Notes: generated by a model from the letters alone, not told the origin. Positions 1 through 7,252 are shown, counted from the stretch's first letter. The stretch is DNA of 11,029 bases from Gammaproteobacteria bacterium RIFCSPLOWO2_02_FULL_56_15 (GCA_001801825.1 MGYR01000212.1:1-11029), one strand, 5' to 3'. A program made the numbers and translations.

Positions 1-929
1 ATGACGTTAAGTCGATAAAGTAAATCTTCCCGAAAGGTCCCTTGTTCCACGTCATCTGACAGATTATGGTGCGTGGCGGAAACGATACGCACATTGACCG
101 GGACACTCTTTGTGGACCCTACCGGCCGCACCTCGTTTTGTTCCAGAACACGCAGTAATTTTGCCTGGGCAGCCAGTGGCATGTCCCCGATTTCATCCAG
201 GAAAACAGTCCCGCCATTAGCCGCCTGAAACAGTCCGGCATATTCGCGTGTTGCGCCTGTAAACGCTCCCTTGCTGTGTCCAAATAATTCCGATTCCAGT
301 AACGATTCCGGTATAGCGGCGCAATTGAAGGCCATAAAGGTTTGATTACACCTGCCACTGGCTTTGTGGATAGCCCTGGCAAGCAGTTCCTTGCCTGTGC
401 CTGTCTCACTCTGGATGATAATACTGACATCGGTGACCGCAGATGCCTTGGCCTGATCTAACAACGCTTGCATTACTGCGCTACGATGTATGATTTCCGA
501 GCACCAATCCTGATCAGAAGAAGTGGTCTCATAGGGCCCTGCCTTAACATATTGCTTAAGGGCTTTCTCCAGTTTGTTAAGCAGTACGTTTCCCTCAAAT
601 GGCTTGGTTAGATATTCATAAACACCCTGTTGGGTGGCGGCCACTGCATCGGGGATAGTGCCATGGGCGGTAAGAATGATCACCGGCAGGTTCAAATATC
701 TCTGCTGAATAATCTCAAACAATGCCATACCATCCATGCCCGACATCTTGAGATCGGTTACCACAGCATGAGGGCGGTAGGTTGCGAGCTTGGTCAGGGC
801 TTCTTCCGCGCTGCCGACTGCATTTACATCGTAACCATTGGCCTTCAGACGGACGCTTATCAGATGCAAGAGATCCCTGTCATCATCAACCAGAAGAATC
901 CTGGGTTTATTTTCTCTTGTTTGTATCAT
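1..929 (-). CDS. glrR: Sigma-54-dependent response regulator, QseF/GlrR-like (C-terminus beyond window)
   Basis: This is an NtrC-class activator that turns on sigma-54 promoters after phosphorylation by a partner kinase. I see 309 residues and no stop before the window edge. A receiver domain spans about residues 10-122, with acidic residues D15-D17, probable phospho-acceptor D59, T88 and K109-P110. The AAA+ domain starts near residue 145. It has a P-loop ending TGTGKE (176-181), the GAFTGA loop that contacts sigma-54 (221-226), Walker B FLDEIGDM (243-250) and FREDLLYRL (299-307). The end of the AAA+ domain and the Fis-type helix-turn-helix are missing, because the family is usually about 440-450 residues long. 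The ATG start overlaps the TGA of the lipoprotein gene as ATGA, with AAGAG upstream, which suggests translational coupling. The first glycine of the P-loop is replaced by S174. The family call is very sure. The QseF/GlrR assignment rests on gene order and is fairly sure. Confidence 0.9.
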   Translation of the reverse strand, partial: MIQTRENKPRILLVDDDRDLLHLISVRLKANGYDVNAVGSAEEALTKLATYRPHAVVTDLKMSGMDGMALFEIIQQRYLNLPVIILTAHGTIPDAVAATQQGVYEYLTKPFEGNVLLNKLEKALKQYVKAGPYETTSSDQDWCSEIIHRSAVMQALLDQAKASAVTDVSIIIQSETGTGKELLARAIHKASGRCNQTFMAFNCAAIPESLLESELFGHSKGAFTGATREYAGLFQAANGGTVFLDEIGDMPLAAQAKLLRVLEQNEVRPVGSTKSVPVNVRIVSATHHNLSDDVEQGTFREDLLYRLNV

Positions 930-1519
930 TGTCTCTTTTGCGGTATTCCCCGCTCATTGATCTGCCGTTCAATAGACTTTAATGCTTCAATTTGATTAAG
1001 TAACATCTTGTTCTGTTCTTGCAGGATTTGTGCCTTGTTGCGCATTTCATTCAGATTGGAAATAATTTCCTCAATTCTTGCTGACATTTCCTCTATATTC
1101 CGCCCACTCTGCCGGCGTTGTTCCAATATATCCCTCCAAATCAGGGCAAATTGCTGATAATCCTGTTTTATCCGGTAGGGTGATACTTCGAATGATTCTA
1201 CTGCCCGGTCCAGGGCGGTGATCGCGTTAGAATATTGTTCGTCAGATGCATTTTTAGGTGTACTTAATAAAACGGCCAGTTGAACTTGCTGAATAACAGG
1301 ATCACTGTTTTGTTGCCGTAACAATTTCTCGCTTTCCTGACTGATACCTGTGTCCGGTAACATCCTGACCCATCGGTAATAATCCAGCACGGGTACCTGC
1401 GGGGATGCTATTGTACGTTTCAGGGCTGTCGATAAATTCATGCATCCATTGAGAATCAACACAGTACACAACAGGATTACCTCCATCACACGATGTAACT
1501 GAAAATGTGAATTTTTCAC
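926..1519 (-). CDS. qseG: QseG-like lipoprotein between sensor kinase and regulator
   Basis: A 197-residue predicted lipoprotein. The N-terminus has a hydrophobic stretch (about 12-23) ending in lipobox L23-N24-G25-C26. Cysteine 26 would be lipidated, and M27 after it does not retain the protein in the inner membrane, so outer-membrane sorting is plausible. Residues about 45-130 are helical and hydrophilic. Residues about 138-190 are rich in Glu, Gln, Leu and Ile in a coiled-coil pattern. In enterobacteria QseG is an outer-membrane lipoprotein that interacts with the QseE kinase. The same position and architecture make that role likely here, although sequence similarity was not tested. The start is GTG at 1519, overlapping the kinase TGA as GTGA, with Shine-Dalgarno AAGGGG seven bases upstream inside the kinase gene. 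Its stop overlaps the regulator start. M12 is a less likely alternative start. Confidence 0.8.
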   Translation of the reverse strand: MKNSHFQLHRVMEVILLCTVLILNGCMNLSTALKRTIASPQVPVLDYYRWVRMLPDTGISQESEKLLRQQNSDPVIQQVQLAVLLSTPKNASDEQYSNAITALDRAVESFEVSPYRIKQDYQQFALIWRDILEQRRQSGRNIEEMSARIEEIISNLNEMRNKAQILQEQNKMLLNQIEALKSIERQINERGIPQKRQ

Positions 1520-2982
1520 AAGCCAACCCCTTGGGAGAGCGGCAGTTGAACGCGGATGCGGGCGCCCTGCCAGCCATCAAGCACTTCTATTTTTCCGCCA
1601 TTAAGTTCGACATATTCACGGGTTATAGCCAGTCCCAGGCCGGTTCCCTTTAAGAACGGCTTATCCGCCGGTTGTTGTCCCTGGTAATAAGGTTCGAACA
1701 CATCACTCCGTTCTTCAGGAGGGATTCCAGGCCCATTATCGCGTATTTCCAACACGGCCGTTTCCGTTTCCCGCTTCAGACTGATTTCAATCTTTCCGTT
1801 CTGTGGCGTGTACTTAATGGCGTTGGAGATCAGGTTATCCAGAACCACTCGCACCTGTTCCAGATCACTATAGATGGTAACTTTTTCAATATGACGCACT
1901 ATCCGGATCTGTCCTGTCTTGATTGCCAGCCTGTGATCGGATAATACTCGATTAATAACTTCCTCGAACCTGACCGGATGAGGCATTGGCTTCACTAGTG
2001 CCGGACTTTCAACATTATACCGTAACAGATTTTCTATCAGTTCCTGCAAACGTAGACAATTCTTATGAAGAATATTGATAATATCTTTTTGATCGTCTGT
2101 AAAGCTGCCCACAACCCCTTCGCCTAAGAGTGCGGTCCCTTCCAGAAGGGCCGCCAAGGGAGTTTTAAGTTCATGGGAAACATGATGCATGAAAAATGTG
2201 CGTTGTTGTTCCAGGTCTTTGAGTCTGTTCCGTAACCAATTAAGCCGCTGTCCCAGATCCCTCAAGTCGCGAGGACCGTTTATTTGAACAGGTATGTCAT
2301 AGCGGCCGCTTCCAAGACGATTAATCGTGCGATCAATCTGGCGCAGTGGCCTGGTGATCAGTATGGTAAACAGTCCCGCCATCAATAATGCGACAAAAAA
2401 TAACAACAATACCTCATACGTTAACAGACGGCGGGTTTGGTTTGTATTCAGGCGTTGCTCCTTCACCTGGTTATTGATCCACTCATCAATCTCATACAGA
2501 ATTAAGTAGGCATGGTCCAGAAGTGCTGTGTAGGCAGAGATCAGGTTTTCATCTTTCTGGTTCCTGCTTAGCAATTCAAATACATTATTTTCTTCGCTGC
2601 GCAGCATGCCTATCTCAGCTTTAATTTTCGGATTGATATTCATTTCAATTAAACTATCCGAAGTATCCTTGAATTTTTCCCTTCTGCCTGAATAAATCGC
2701 CAGTAATTGGCTGTCTTCTAAAACAAAGTATTGACGTGCATTCCGTTCCATTGCGGTAGTCTGCTCGATTAAATCGCTGGCTGCTCGCATGGCTTGCGCG
2801 GTCTTGGTTATCATCTCTTCACTGCGTTTACTGAGCTTGTCGAGTTGATTTGCCAGGATTATGACGGTTACTACAAGCAAACAGGTCATTGCAAGATAGC
2901 CGGTTATAGTGAGTTGCAGAATTGAACTGGGTCTGAAAGTATTCAGAAGATTCTTGATAATAGACAAACCAGCAGCAACCAT
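1516..2982 (-). CDS. glrK: Membrane sensor histidine kinase, QseE/GlrK-like
   Basis: Inner-membrane sensor kinase, 488 residues from the ATG at 2982. It has TM1 at about 25-45, a mostly helical periplasmic sensor of roughly 140 residues, and TM2 at about 190-210. A HAMP linker beginning ITRPL follows, then HisKA with motif HHVSHELKTPL (phospho-acceptor H270). The HATPase_c domain has the N-box N383-LIS-N387, G1 box DNGPGIP (415-421) and G2 box KGTGLGL (445-451). All catalytic boxes are intact, so the kinase should be active. It would phosphorylate the regulator two genes downstream. Length is close to the family's usual 475 or so. An in-frame TTG at 2994 would add four residues. Neither start has a strong Shine-Dalgarno, so ATG was preferred. 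The stimulus is unknown; in E. coli this system governs the glmY small-RNA gene and envelope responses. The gene looks more AT-rich than the PQQ and exporter genes. Confidence 0.92.
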   Translation of the reverse strand: MVAAGLSIIKNLLNTFRPSSILQLTITGYLAMTCLLVVTVIILANQLDKLSKRSEEMITKTAQAMRAASDLIEQTTAMERNARQYFVLEDSQLLAIYSGRREKFKDTSDSLIEMNINPKIKAEIGMLRSEENNVFELLSRNQKDENLISAYTALLDHAYLILYEIDEWINNQVKEQRLNTNQTRRLLTYEVLLLFFVALLMAGLFTILITRPLRQIDRTINRLGSGRYDIPVQINGPRDLRDLGQRLNWLRNRLKDLEQQRTFFMHHVSHELKTPLAALLEGTALLGEGVVGSFTDDQKDIINILHKNCLRLQELIENLLRYNVESPALVKPMPHPVRFEEVINRVLSDHRLAIKTGQIRIVRHIEKVTIYSDLEQVRVVLDNLISNAIKYTPQNGKIEISLKRETETAVLEIRDNGPGIPPEERSDVFEPYYQGQQPADKPFLKGTGLGLAITREYVELNGGKIEVLDGWQGARIRVQLPLSQGVGL

Positions 2983-3194
2983 TTTGAGTATCAACTGAAA
3001 CTTGCTTCAGCGTGCTCTGGTATTCGCAACATCCCAATCTGGCTCATCTTAGGGAACGGTTTTCGTCAAATGCTCATTTATTATCATATAAACTCCGCTT
3101 TTCGATACTCTTGTACACGCCTGAACGAAATATTTCGCGTTTGATACAGGTCCTAATTGTCAAAACTGAAGATACGATATTGAAACCTGGACGA
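2983..3194 (-). promoter_or_regulatory. AT-rich upstream region of the kinase operon; candidate promoter
   Basis: This is the only space in which the kinase-lipoprotein-regulator operon could be started locally. Read on the minus strand it holds a TATGATAAT element (3080-3088) that could serve as a -10, and a consensus-like TTGACA (3158-3163) too far from it to pair. A perfect 12-bp palindrome, CGAAATATTTCG, lies at 3126-3137 between the two and could be an operator. I see no GG-N10-GC sigma-54 element. No convincing -35/-10 pair was found, so the exact promoter is unresolved. Confidence 0.3.
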
Positions 3195-3368
3195 TCATTG
3201 TGGATTAAAGACTGAAAACAGCGTATGAGCAAGTTCCAAACGGGTAAAAGGCTTACTGATTAAAGCTTTCTCACAGACCTTCTTGATTTGCTTCTCAATT
3301 AATCCTTTGACTGAACCGCTCACTATTGCCACAGGAAAACTGAGGGATAGGGATAGGAAAATCAATCC
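3195..3368 (-). pseudogene. Remnant of a response-regulator receiver domain
   Basis: A 57-codon open stretch, bounded upstream by an in-frame TGA (3369-3371) and ending in TGA, has no plausible start. Its translation reads like the C-terminal half of a receiver domain. FPVAIVSGS (11-19) fits beta-strand 4 with the conserved Ser/Thr. ALISKPFT (35-42) fits beta-strand 5 with the conserved Lys-Pro, followed by helix 5, RLELAHTLFSV. The half carrying the phospho-acceptor Asp is absent. I infer the tail of a lost response regulator or hybrid kinase. It is not part of the downstream kinase, which has its own complete regulator. Recognition is by motif pattern only. Confidence 0.55.
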
Positions 3369-3385
3369 TCATCGATCCTGAATTG

Positions 3386-3573
3386 TTATCCCGGATCGCC
3401 TCCCAGCCCCATCAGATAGTCGTCGTAGATGGGTATGCGCGGTGCGGCGCGGGCAACGGTCAGCAGCGATTGCACGGCGGGCGATTGATCGATTGAGCAT
3501 TGCATGCATGACCATCCTCGAATTTACGGCGGCGGGCGTCGGCATCATTCTTGAGGAGCGTATTTCTATAGGA
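3386..3573 (-). other. Intergenic stretch with a possible unidentified gene fragment
   Basis: Just after the cytochrome stop there is GC-rich sequence with coding-like character but no intact gene. One minus-strand frame ends at TAA (3386-3388) and reads SPAVQSLLTVARAAPRIP then IYDDYLMGLGGDPG over about 40 codons. The frame that continues from the cytochrome stop is open for about 43 codons (KNDADARRRKFEDGHA) and ends in TGA near 3466. A single frameshift near 3480-3500 would join the two. I do not recognise the product. It may be a decayed C-terminus or chance. No terminator for the cytochrome gene was recognised here. Confidence 0.25.
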
Positions 3574-3969
3574 TCAGTTGTTTTTCGCGCCCTGGTCTAT
3601 CCAGTCCTTGATGGTTTCAATCTGCTCGAATTCCAATGCTAATGCCCGCCCCTCAGGCAAGGCTTCCGGATGGTGGGGCGGCATCTGAATCTGCGGATCG
3701 GCCTGATGGGAAATCAACTGGAACAGGGAGCTGATTTCACTGTGACCAGCGACCACCATCGGCCCCAGATTTGTCCCTTTCATAACATGATCATAGTCGG
3801 CAACACTGAAACCGGATTTCGCCACCCCTTCGCCATCCCTCGTGTGACATTTGCTACAGTTGTTCTTCAGGATAGGCATGACATCGCCAGAGAAACTTAC
3901 CTGGTCACTGCAAGCAGATAGAAGCAAGGGTATGAGCAAAGCAAGCAAAGAGGAAAGATGATTCTTCAT
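3574..3969 (-). CDS. Small lipoprotein c-type cytochrome
   Basis: A 131-residue predicted membrane-anchored periplasmic cytochrome c. The signal peptide ends in lipobox L17-S18-A19-C20. A haem-attachment motif C38-SK-C41-H42 follows the pattern GDVMPILKNNCSKCH. M96 in QIQMPPHHP is the likely second axial ligand, and the C-terminus ends with an IKDWIDQGA helix. The phrases 'PILKNNC..CH', 'MPP' and 'I..WI..GA' are typical of the short cytochrome domains often found beside oxidoreductases (planctomycete-type cytochrome c families). It probably shuttles or relays electrons; its partner is not known. The start is ATG with strong Shine-Dalgarno GGGAGG five bases upstream. It stands alone, about 150 bp downstream of the exporter operon, with its own candidate promoter. 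It could accept electrons from the PQQ dehydrogenases, but they are not in the same transcription unit. Confidence 0.88.
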   Translation of the reverse strand: MKNHLSSLLALLIPLLLSACSDQVSFSGDVMPILKNNCSKCHTRDGEGVAKSGFSVADYDHVMKGTNLGPMVVAGHSEISSLFQLISHQADPQIQMPPHHPEALPEGRALALEFEQIETIKDWIDQGAKNN

Positions 3970-4029
3970 AACTGCCTCCCTTTCATGCTGTAGTACGTCC
4001 GGTTAATGAAATACTACATACTGGTTTCC

Positions 4030-4053
4030 TTGGCTAAATTATAGATGATCATC
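4030..4053 (-). promoter_or_regulatory. Candidate promoter of the cytochrome gene with palindromic spacer
   Basis: On the minus strand a perfect TATAAT (4038-4043) lies about 70 bases before the cytochrome start, a sensible leader length. Directly upstream, in the place of the promoter spacer, is the perfect 10-bp palindrome GATGATCATC (4044-4053). No good -35 hexamer sits at 16-18 bases, so an activator may be needed if this promoter is real. The leader also contains a GTAGTA/TACTAC inverted repeat (3990-3995 and 4012-4017). Confidence 0.4.
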
Positions 4054-4061
4054 ACTCAACC

Positions 4062-4122
4062 GGGGTCAGTGTGGCTAAAAATAAATCACTCCGGCCCCAA
4101 TAACTCTCCGGCCCCAATAACT
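4062..4122. repeat. 17-bp perfect tandem repeat and imperfect inverted repeat after permease gene
   Basis: The unit CTCCGGCCCCAATAACT occurs twice without a gap at 4089-4105 and 4106-4122. The second copy abuts the permease stop codon (4123-4125). Further out, GGGGTCAGTG (4062-4071) and CACTCCGGCCCC (4087-4098) form an imperfect inverted repeat around the AT-rich stretch GCTAAAAATAAAT. The whole could be a REP-like extragenic palindrome or a weak transcription stop. There is no clean stem with a trailing T-run, so a rho-independent terminator is not supported. Confidence 0.75.
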
Positions 4123-5355
4123 TTATTCGTAACGCAGGGCCTCGATCGGATCCAGGTTTGCGGCCTTGGCGGCCGGCAGAATCCCGAATACCATTCCCAC
4201 CATCACGGAGAATCCCAGCGCCAGCATGACGGCCCAGAGCGGTGTATGGGCCGGCGGAAAGTTCGGAATGTAAGAGGCGGCCAGGATGCCGATACCGTAA
4301 CCGAGAATCAGGCCGATGATCCCGCCAAGCAGGCAGAGGATCAGGGCCTCAAGCAGAAACTGCAACAGGATATGCTGCCGCTTGGCGCCAATGGCCTTAC
4401 AGATCCCGATCTCACGGGTCCGCTCGGTCACCGAGACCAGCATGATGTTCATGATCCCGATTCCGCCGACCAGCAACGAGATACTGACGATGCCTCCCAT
4501 GACCACGGTGACGCTGTTGAGGATGTTGTTGAATGAATCCGTCAGTTGCTCCGCCGTCTGGATGTTGAAATCATCATCCACGTCCGGTTTGAGTTCATGG
4601 GAATCCCGCAGCAGGCGCTTGATCCTGCTCTTGATGGCTTCAAGCTCTTCCAGCGAGGCGATGGTCAACTGGATGAAAATGTCGGGTTCCACGATGTTGC
4701 CCATCAGGCTCTGCATGGAGTTGTAAGGCAGCAGCACGAAATTGTCCTGGCTCTGGCCGAAGATCTCGCCGCGCGGCTCCATCAGGCCGATGATTTTGAT
4801 CCACTCCCCATTGATTGCGATGAACTCCCCCGTGGGGTCCTCCGGGAGCGAGAGAGTCTTGCGCAGTTCCTCGCCGATGATGCAGACCCTGCGCCGGGTT
4901 TTGTTGTCGCTGTCGGAGAGAAAGCGGCCATATTTTGCATACAGGCTGGCCACCTGCTGGTAGGTGTAAGTGGTGCCCTGGATCGAGGCGAAGGCCGTTT
5001 CCGTGCCGTAACGGATCTGCCCGGAGGTATTCGATTGCGAGTAGAGCACCGGGGTGATTGACTCGATGCCGGAGACCCGGTAACTGACGAGGTCGAGATC
5101 CGCCGGAGTCAGTCTCGCGATTCGGCCCTGCATCCGATCCTTCATAGGGGTGTAGGAGCGGATGGTGATGCTGTTGCTCCCAAGGCCCTGGAATTGCTGG
5201 CCGATGGTGTAGCTCAGTCCCTGGATGATGGACACGGTCGCGATGACCGAGGCGACCCCGATGATGATGCCGAGCGTGGTCAGGAAACTTCGGAAGGCAT
5301 GGGCACTGATCGAGGTAAACGCCGCGCGGATGCTTTCTACGATGATGAACCACAT
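4123..5355 (-). CDS. ABC transporter permease, MacB/FtsX family
   Basis: A 410-residue inner-membrane permease of a mechanotransmission-type ABC system. TM1 lies at about 22-44 in the typical context FRSFLTTLGIIIGVASVIA. The periplasmic MacB core domain spans about 45-275. Three C-terminal TM segments lie at about 280-304, 329-358 and 372-396. The family motifs GGIGIMNIMLVSVTERTREIG (in the second TM and following loop), AIGAKR and a terminal DPIEALRYE are present. The N-terminal ATPase found in MacB fusions is absent and is encoded by the preceding gene, 15 bases away. With the adaptor it would form an exporter for a peptide, lipid, siderophore or macrolide-like compound; the substrate cannot be told. 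ATG start, no clear Shine-Dalgarno, so translation is probably coupled to the ATPase gene. No outer-membrane TolC-type channel gene lies in the window. Confidence 0.93.
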   Translation of the reverse strand: MWFIIVESIRAAFTSISAHAFRSFLTTLGIIIGVASVIATVSIIQGLSYTIGQQFQGLGSNSITIRSYTPMKDRMQGRIARLTPADLDLVSYRVSGIESITPVLYSQSNTSGQIRYGTETAFASIQGTTYTYQQVASLYAKYGRFLSDSDNKTRRRVCIIGEELRKTLSLPEDPTGEFIAINGEWIKIIGLMEPRGEIFGQSQDNFVLLPYNSMQSLMGNIVEPDIFIQLTIASLEELEAIKSRIKRLLRDSHELKPDVDDDFNIQTAEQLTDSFNNILNSVTVVMGGIVSISLLVGGIGIMNIMLVSVTERTREIGICKAIGAKRQHILLQFLLEALILCLLGGIIGLILGYGIGILAASYIPNFPPAHTPLWAVMLALGFSVMVGMVFGILPAAKAANLDPIEALRYE

Positions 5356-5370
5356 TGGGGTCGTACCGCG

Positions 5371-6072
5371 CTAATGGGTGACCGCTGCCCTGCCGCTGGG
5401 CTGGTCCTCGGCGATCCGTCCGTCCAGGAGCCGGATGATGCGCCGGCAGTGCGCGGCAATATCGTTTTCATGGGTCACCACGATGATGGTCTGTCCTTCG
5501 TCGTACAATTCATCGAATAGACGCATGATATCCCGGGTGGTCTGGGAATCGAGGTTTCCCGTTGGTTCATCCGCAAGGAGGATGGAAGGCCGGGTGACCA
5601 GAGCGCGTGCAATGGCCACACGCTGGCGTTGTCCGCCGGATAACTCACTTGGCAGATGCTGCATACGATCACCGAGCCCGACGCGTTCCAGGACGGCTAT
5701 CGCCGCCTCCTTGCGCGCCTTGAGTCCGAGACCGCGATAGATCAGCGGCTGGATCACGTTCTGCAGGGCCGTGGCGCGGGGCAGGAGATTGAAATTCTGG
5801 AAGATGAATCCGATTTCCTTGTTGCGGATCTCCGCGAGCTGGTTCTGCGTCATGCCGCTGACATCCTGAGTGTTCAAAAAATACTGCCCCGAGGAGGGTG
5901 TATCCAGGCAACCCAGGATATTCATGATGCTCGACTTGCCCGAGCCGGAAGGTCCGATAAAGGCCACATACTCATTCTTGGATATCTGCAGATCGATCTC
6001 GTCCACCGCCTTGATGAGTTCCTGGCCCATGACAAAATGCTTGCTCACGGAATTGAGCTTAATCAGTTCCAT
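5371..6072 (-). CDS. ABC transporter ATP-binding protein, MacB/LolD type
   Basis: A 233-residue cytoplasmic ATPase that powers the permease encoded just downstream. Walker A GPSGSGKS (40-47), Q-loop Q92, signature LSGGQ (144-148), Walker B ILLADE (164-169) and H-loop H201 are all present and intact. The sequence DEPTGNLDS after Walker B and the IFQNFNLLPRATALQNV segment are typical of the LolD/MacB/FtsE-like subfamily that pairs with FtsX-type permeases. Length is normal for a stand-alone subunit. The ATG start lies ten bases after the adaptor stop and the stop lies 15 bases before the permease start, so the three are almost certainly one operon. A lipoprotein-release (Lol) role is less likely because the partner adaptor is MacA-like. 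Confidence 0.95.
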   Translation of the reverse strand: MELIKLNSVSKHFVMGQELIKAVDEIDLQISKNEYVAFIGPSGSGKSSIMNILGCLDTPSSGQYFLNTQDVSGMTQNQLAEIRNKEIGFIFQNFNLLPRATALQNVIQPLIYRGLGLKARKEAAIAVLERVGLGDRMQHLPSELSGGQRQRVAIARALVTRPSILLADEPTGNLDSQTTRDIMRLFDELYDEGQTIIVVTHENDIAAHCRRIIRLLDGRIAEDQPSGRAAVTH

Positions 6073-6082
6073 GGCCGGCTGC

Positions 6083-7252
6083 TCAACCTGCTTTTGCCTT
6101 CACCTTGTCCCCGTCCTTGAGATGTTGCAGCACGTTATCCGGCCCGGTGATGATGATGTCTCCGGTGGCGACACCGGATTTGATCTGCTGATAGGCATCG
6201 TCCGAAATGCCCACCTTCACTTCGGTCTTCGTCGCCTTCCCCGCCTTGTCCACGAACACATAATACGAAGTGTTGTTTTTGGTACGGTCCTCATCCACCA
6301 GGATCGCCTGCACCGGCACGGCAGGCGCCTCTTCCGTGGTGGCCGTGAAGATCTCCGCGCGGCAGGACATCCCCGGACGCAGCTTGATCGGCGGAGTGTC
6401 CGTGAATCCGATCTTGACGAGGAAACTCAAGCCCTGAGCGCCTTCTGCCTTCTTGGCCGAGATGGCGATGGAATTCACTTTGCCGCTGATAGGGATATCC
6501 TGATGGGCGATGGCATACACCTTGGCCTCCTGTCCCAACTGGATGTTCGCGATGTCCGCTTCATCGATATTGACCTCCGTGTGGATGCTCTCGGGGTTGG
6601 CGATCGTCATCAGGCTGGAGCCGGGTATATTCGTCGTGCTGGAGATCGCCGTCTCGCCGACCTTGATGTCCAGCGAGGTCACAACGCCATTGATCGGGGA
6701 AAAGGCCCGGGTCTTGCTCAAGCGGTTTTCCGCCTGCTCCATTTGCGCTTGCGCCTGCTGCAACGATTCCCGACTGGATTCCAGGTCCGACCTGGCGATG
6801 TCCAGTTCGTTGGTGGCGATCTCGAAGGCGTCCTCATCGAGCAGTTTGCGCTCGAAGATTGCCTTCTTGCGTTCCCATTGCTTTTGCAGGTTCTCCACCC
6901 GCAATTGCTGACGCTCGATCGCGATCTCCTGCATCCGGACGGCGGCCCGGTTCTGTTCCACGGCGGCCTTATAGACCTCATCGTCGATCTGCAAGAGCAA
7001 CTGGCCTTTGCTGACGCGATCCCCCTCTTTGACATGGATCGCGGTGACCTTGCCGATCTCCTCGGTACTCAACAATACCTCCTCCTCATGCGCCAGCGTT
7101 CCGGAGGCAAGCACGGAGGACTGGATGCTGCGCACCTGCAGGGTCTCGGTCTCGACTTCCTTGAAGTTACCCTTGCCATACCGGTTTTTCAGCAGCGGCG
7201 CGGCAACCACTATCGCAAGGATTACAACGATGATCAGGATCTTCCGGGTCAT
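6083..7252 (-). CDS. Periplasmic adaptor (membrane fusion protein), MacA/HlyD family
   Basis: A 389-residue adaptor that would link the inner-membrane ABC pump to an outer-membrane channel. An N-terminal membrane anchor (about 4-20) is followed by the first lipoyl half (about 60-95, IGKVTAIHVKEGDRVSKGQLL). A long coiled-coil hairpin (about 95-182) is rich in Gln, Glu and Arg, and the second lipoyl half follows (about 183-203, FSPINGVVTSLDIKVGE). Beta-barrel and membrane-proximal domains span about 215-385, including the family motif LRPGMSCRAEI. The frame stays open 35 codons upstream to 7357, but that extension lacks adaptor-like sequence and would overlap the Yip1-like gene. ATG 7252 directly before the anchor is therefore chosen, 17 bases after the Yip1 gene stop. 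No strong Shine-Dalgarno is seen. The ATPase gene follows after ten bases. Confidence 0.92.
   Translation of the reverse strand: MTRKILIIVVILAIVVAAPLLKNRYGKGNFKEVETETLQVRSIQSSVLASGTLAHEEEVLLSTEEIGKVTAIHVKEGDRVSKGQLLLQIDDEVYKAAVEQNRAAVRMQEIAIERQQLRVENLQKQWERKKAIFERKLLDEDAFEIATNELDIARSDLESSRESLQQAQAQMEQAENRLSKTRAFSPINGVVTSLDIKVGETAISSTTNIPGSSLMTIANPESIHTEVNIDEADIANIQLGQEAKVYAIAHQDIPISGKVNSIAISAKKAEGAQGLSFLVKIGFTDTPPIKLRPGMSCRAEIFTATTEEAPAVPVQAILVDEDRTKNNTSYYVFVDKAGKATKTEVKVGISDDAYQQIKSGVATGDIIITGPDNVLQHLKDGDKVKAKAG

Noticed and set aside
3012..3215. 67-codon plus-strand open frame in the kinase upstream region
   Set aside because: AT-rich, no ribosome site, no motif, and it overlaps the receiver-domain relic and promoter region of the opposite strand.
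4062..4122. Rho-independent terminator after the permease gene
   Set aside because: The inverted repeat is imperfect with an internal loop, and no T-run follows the stem on the minus strand.
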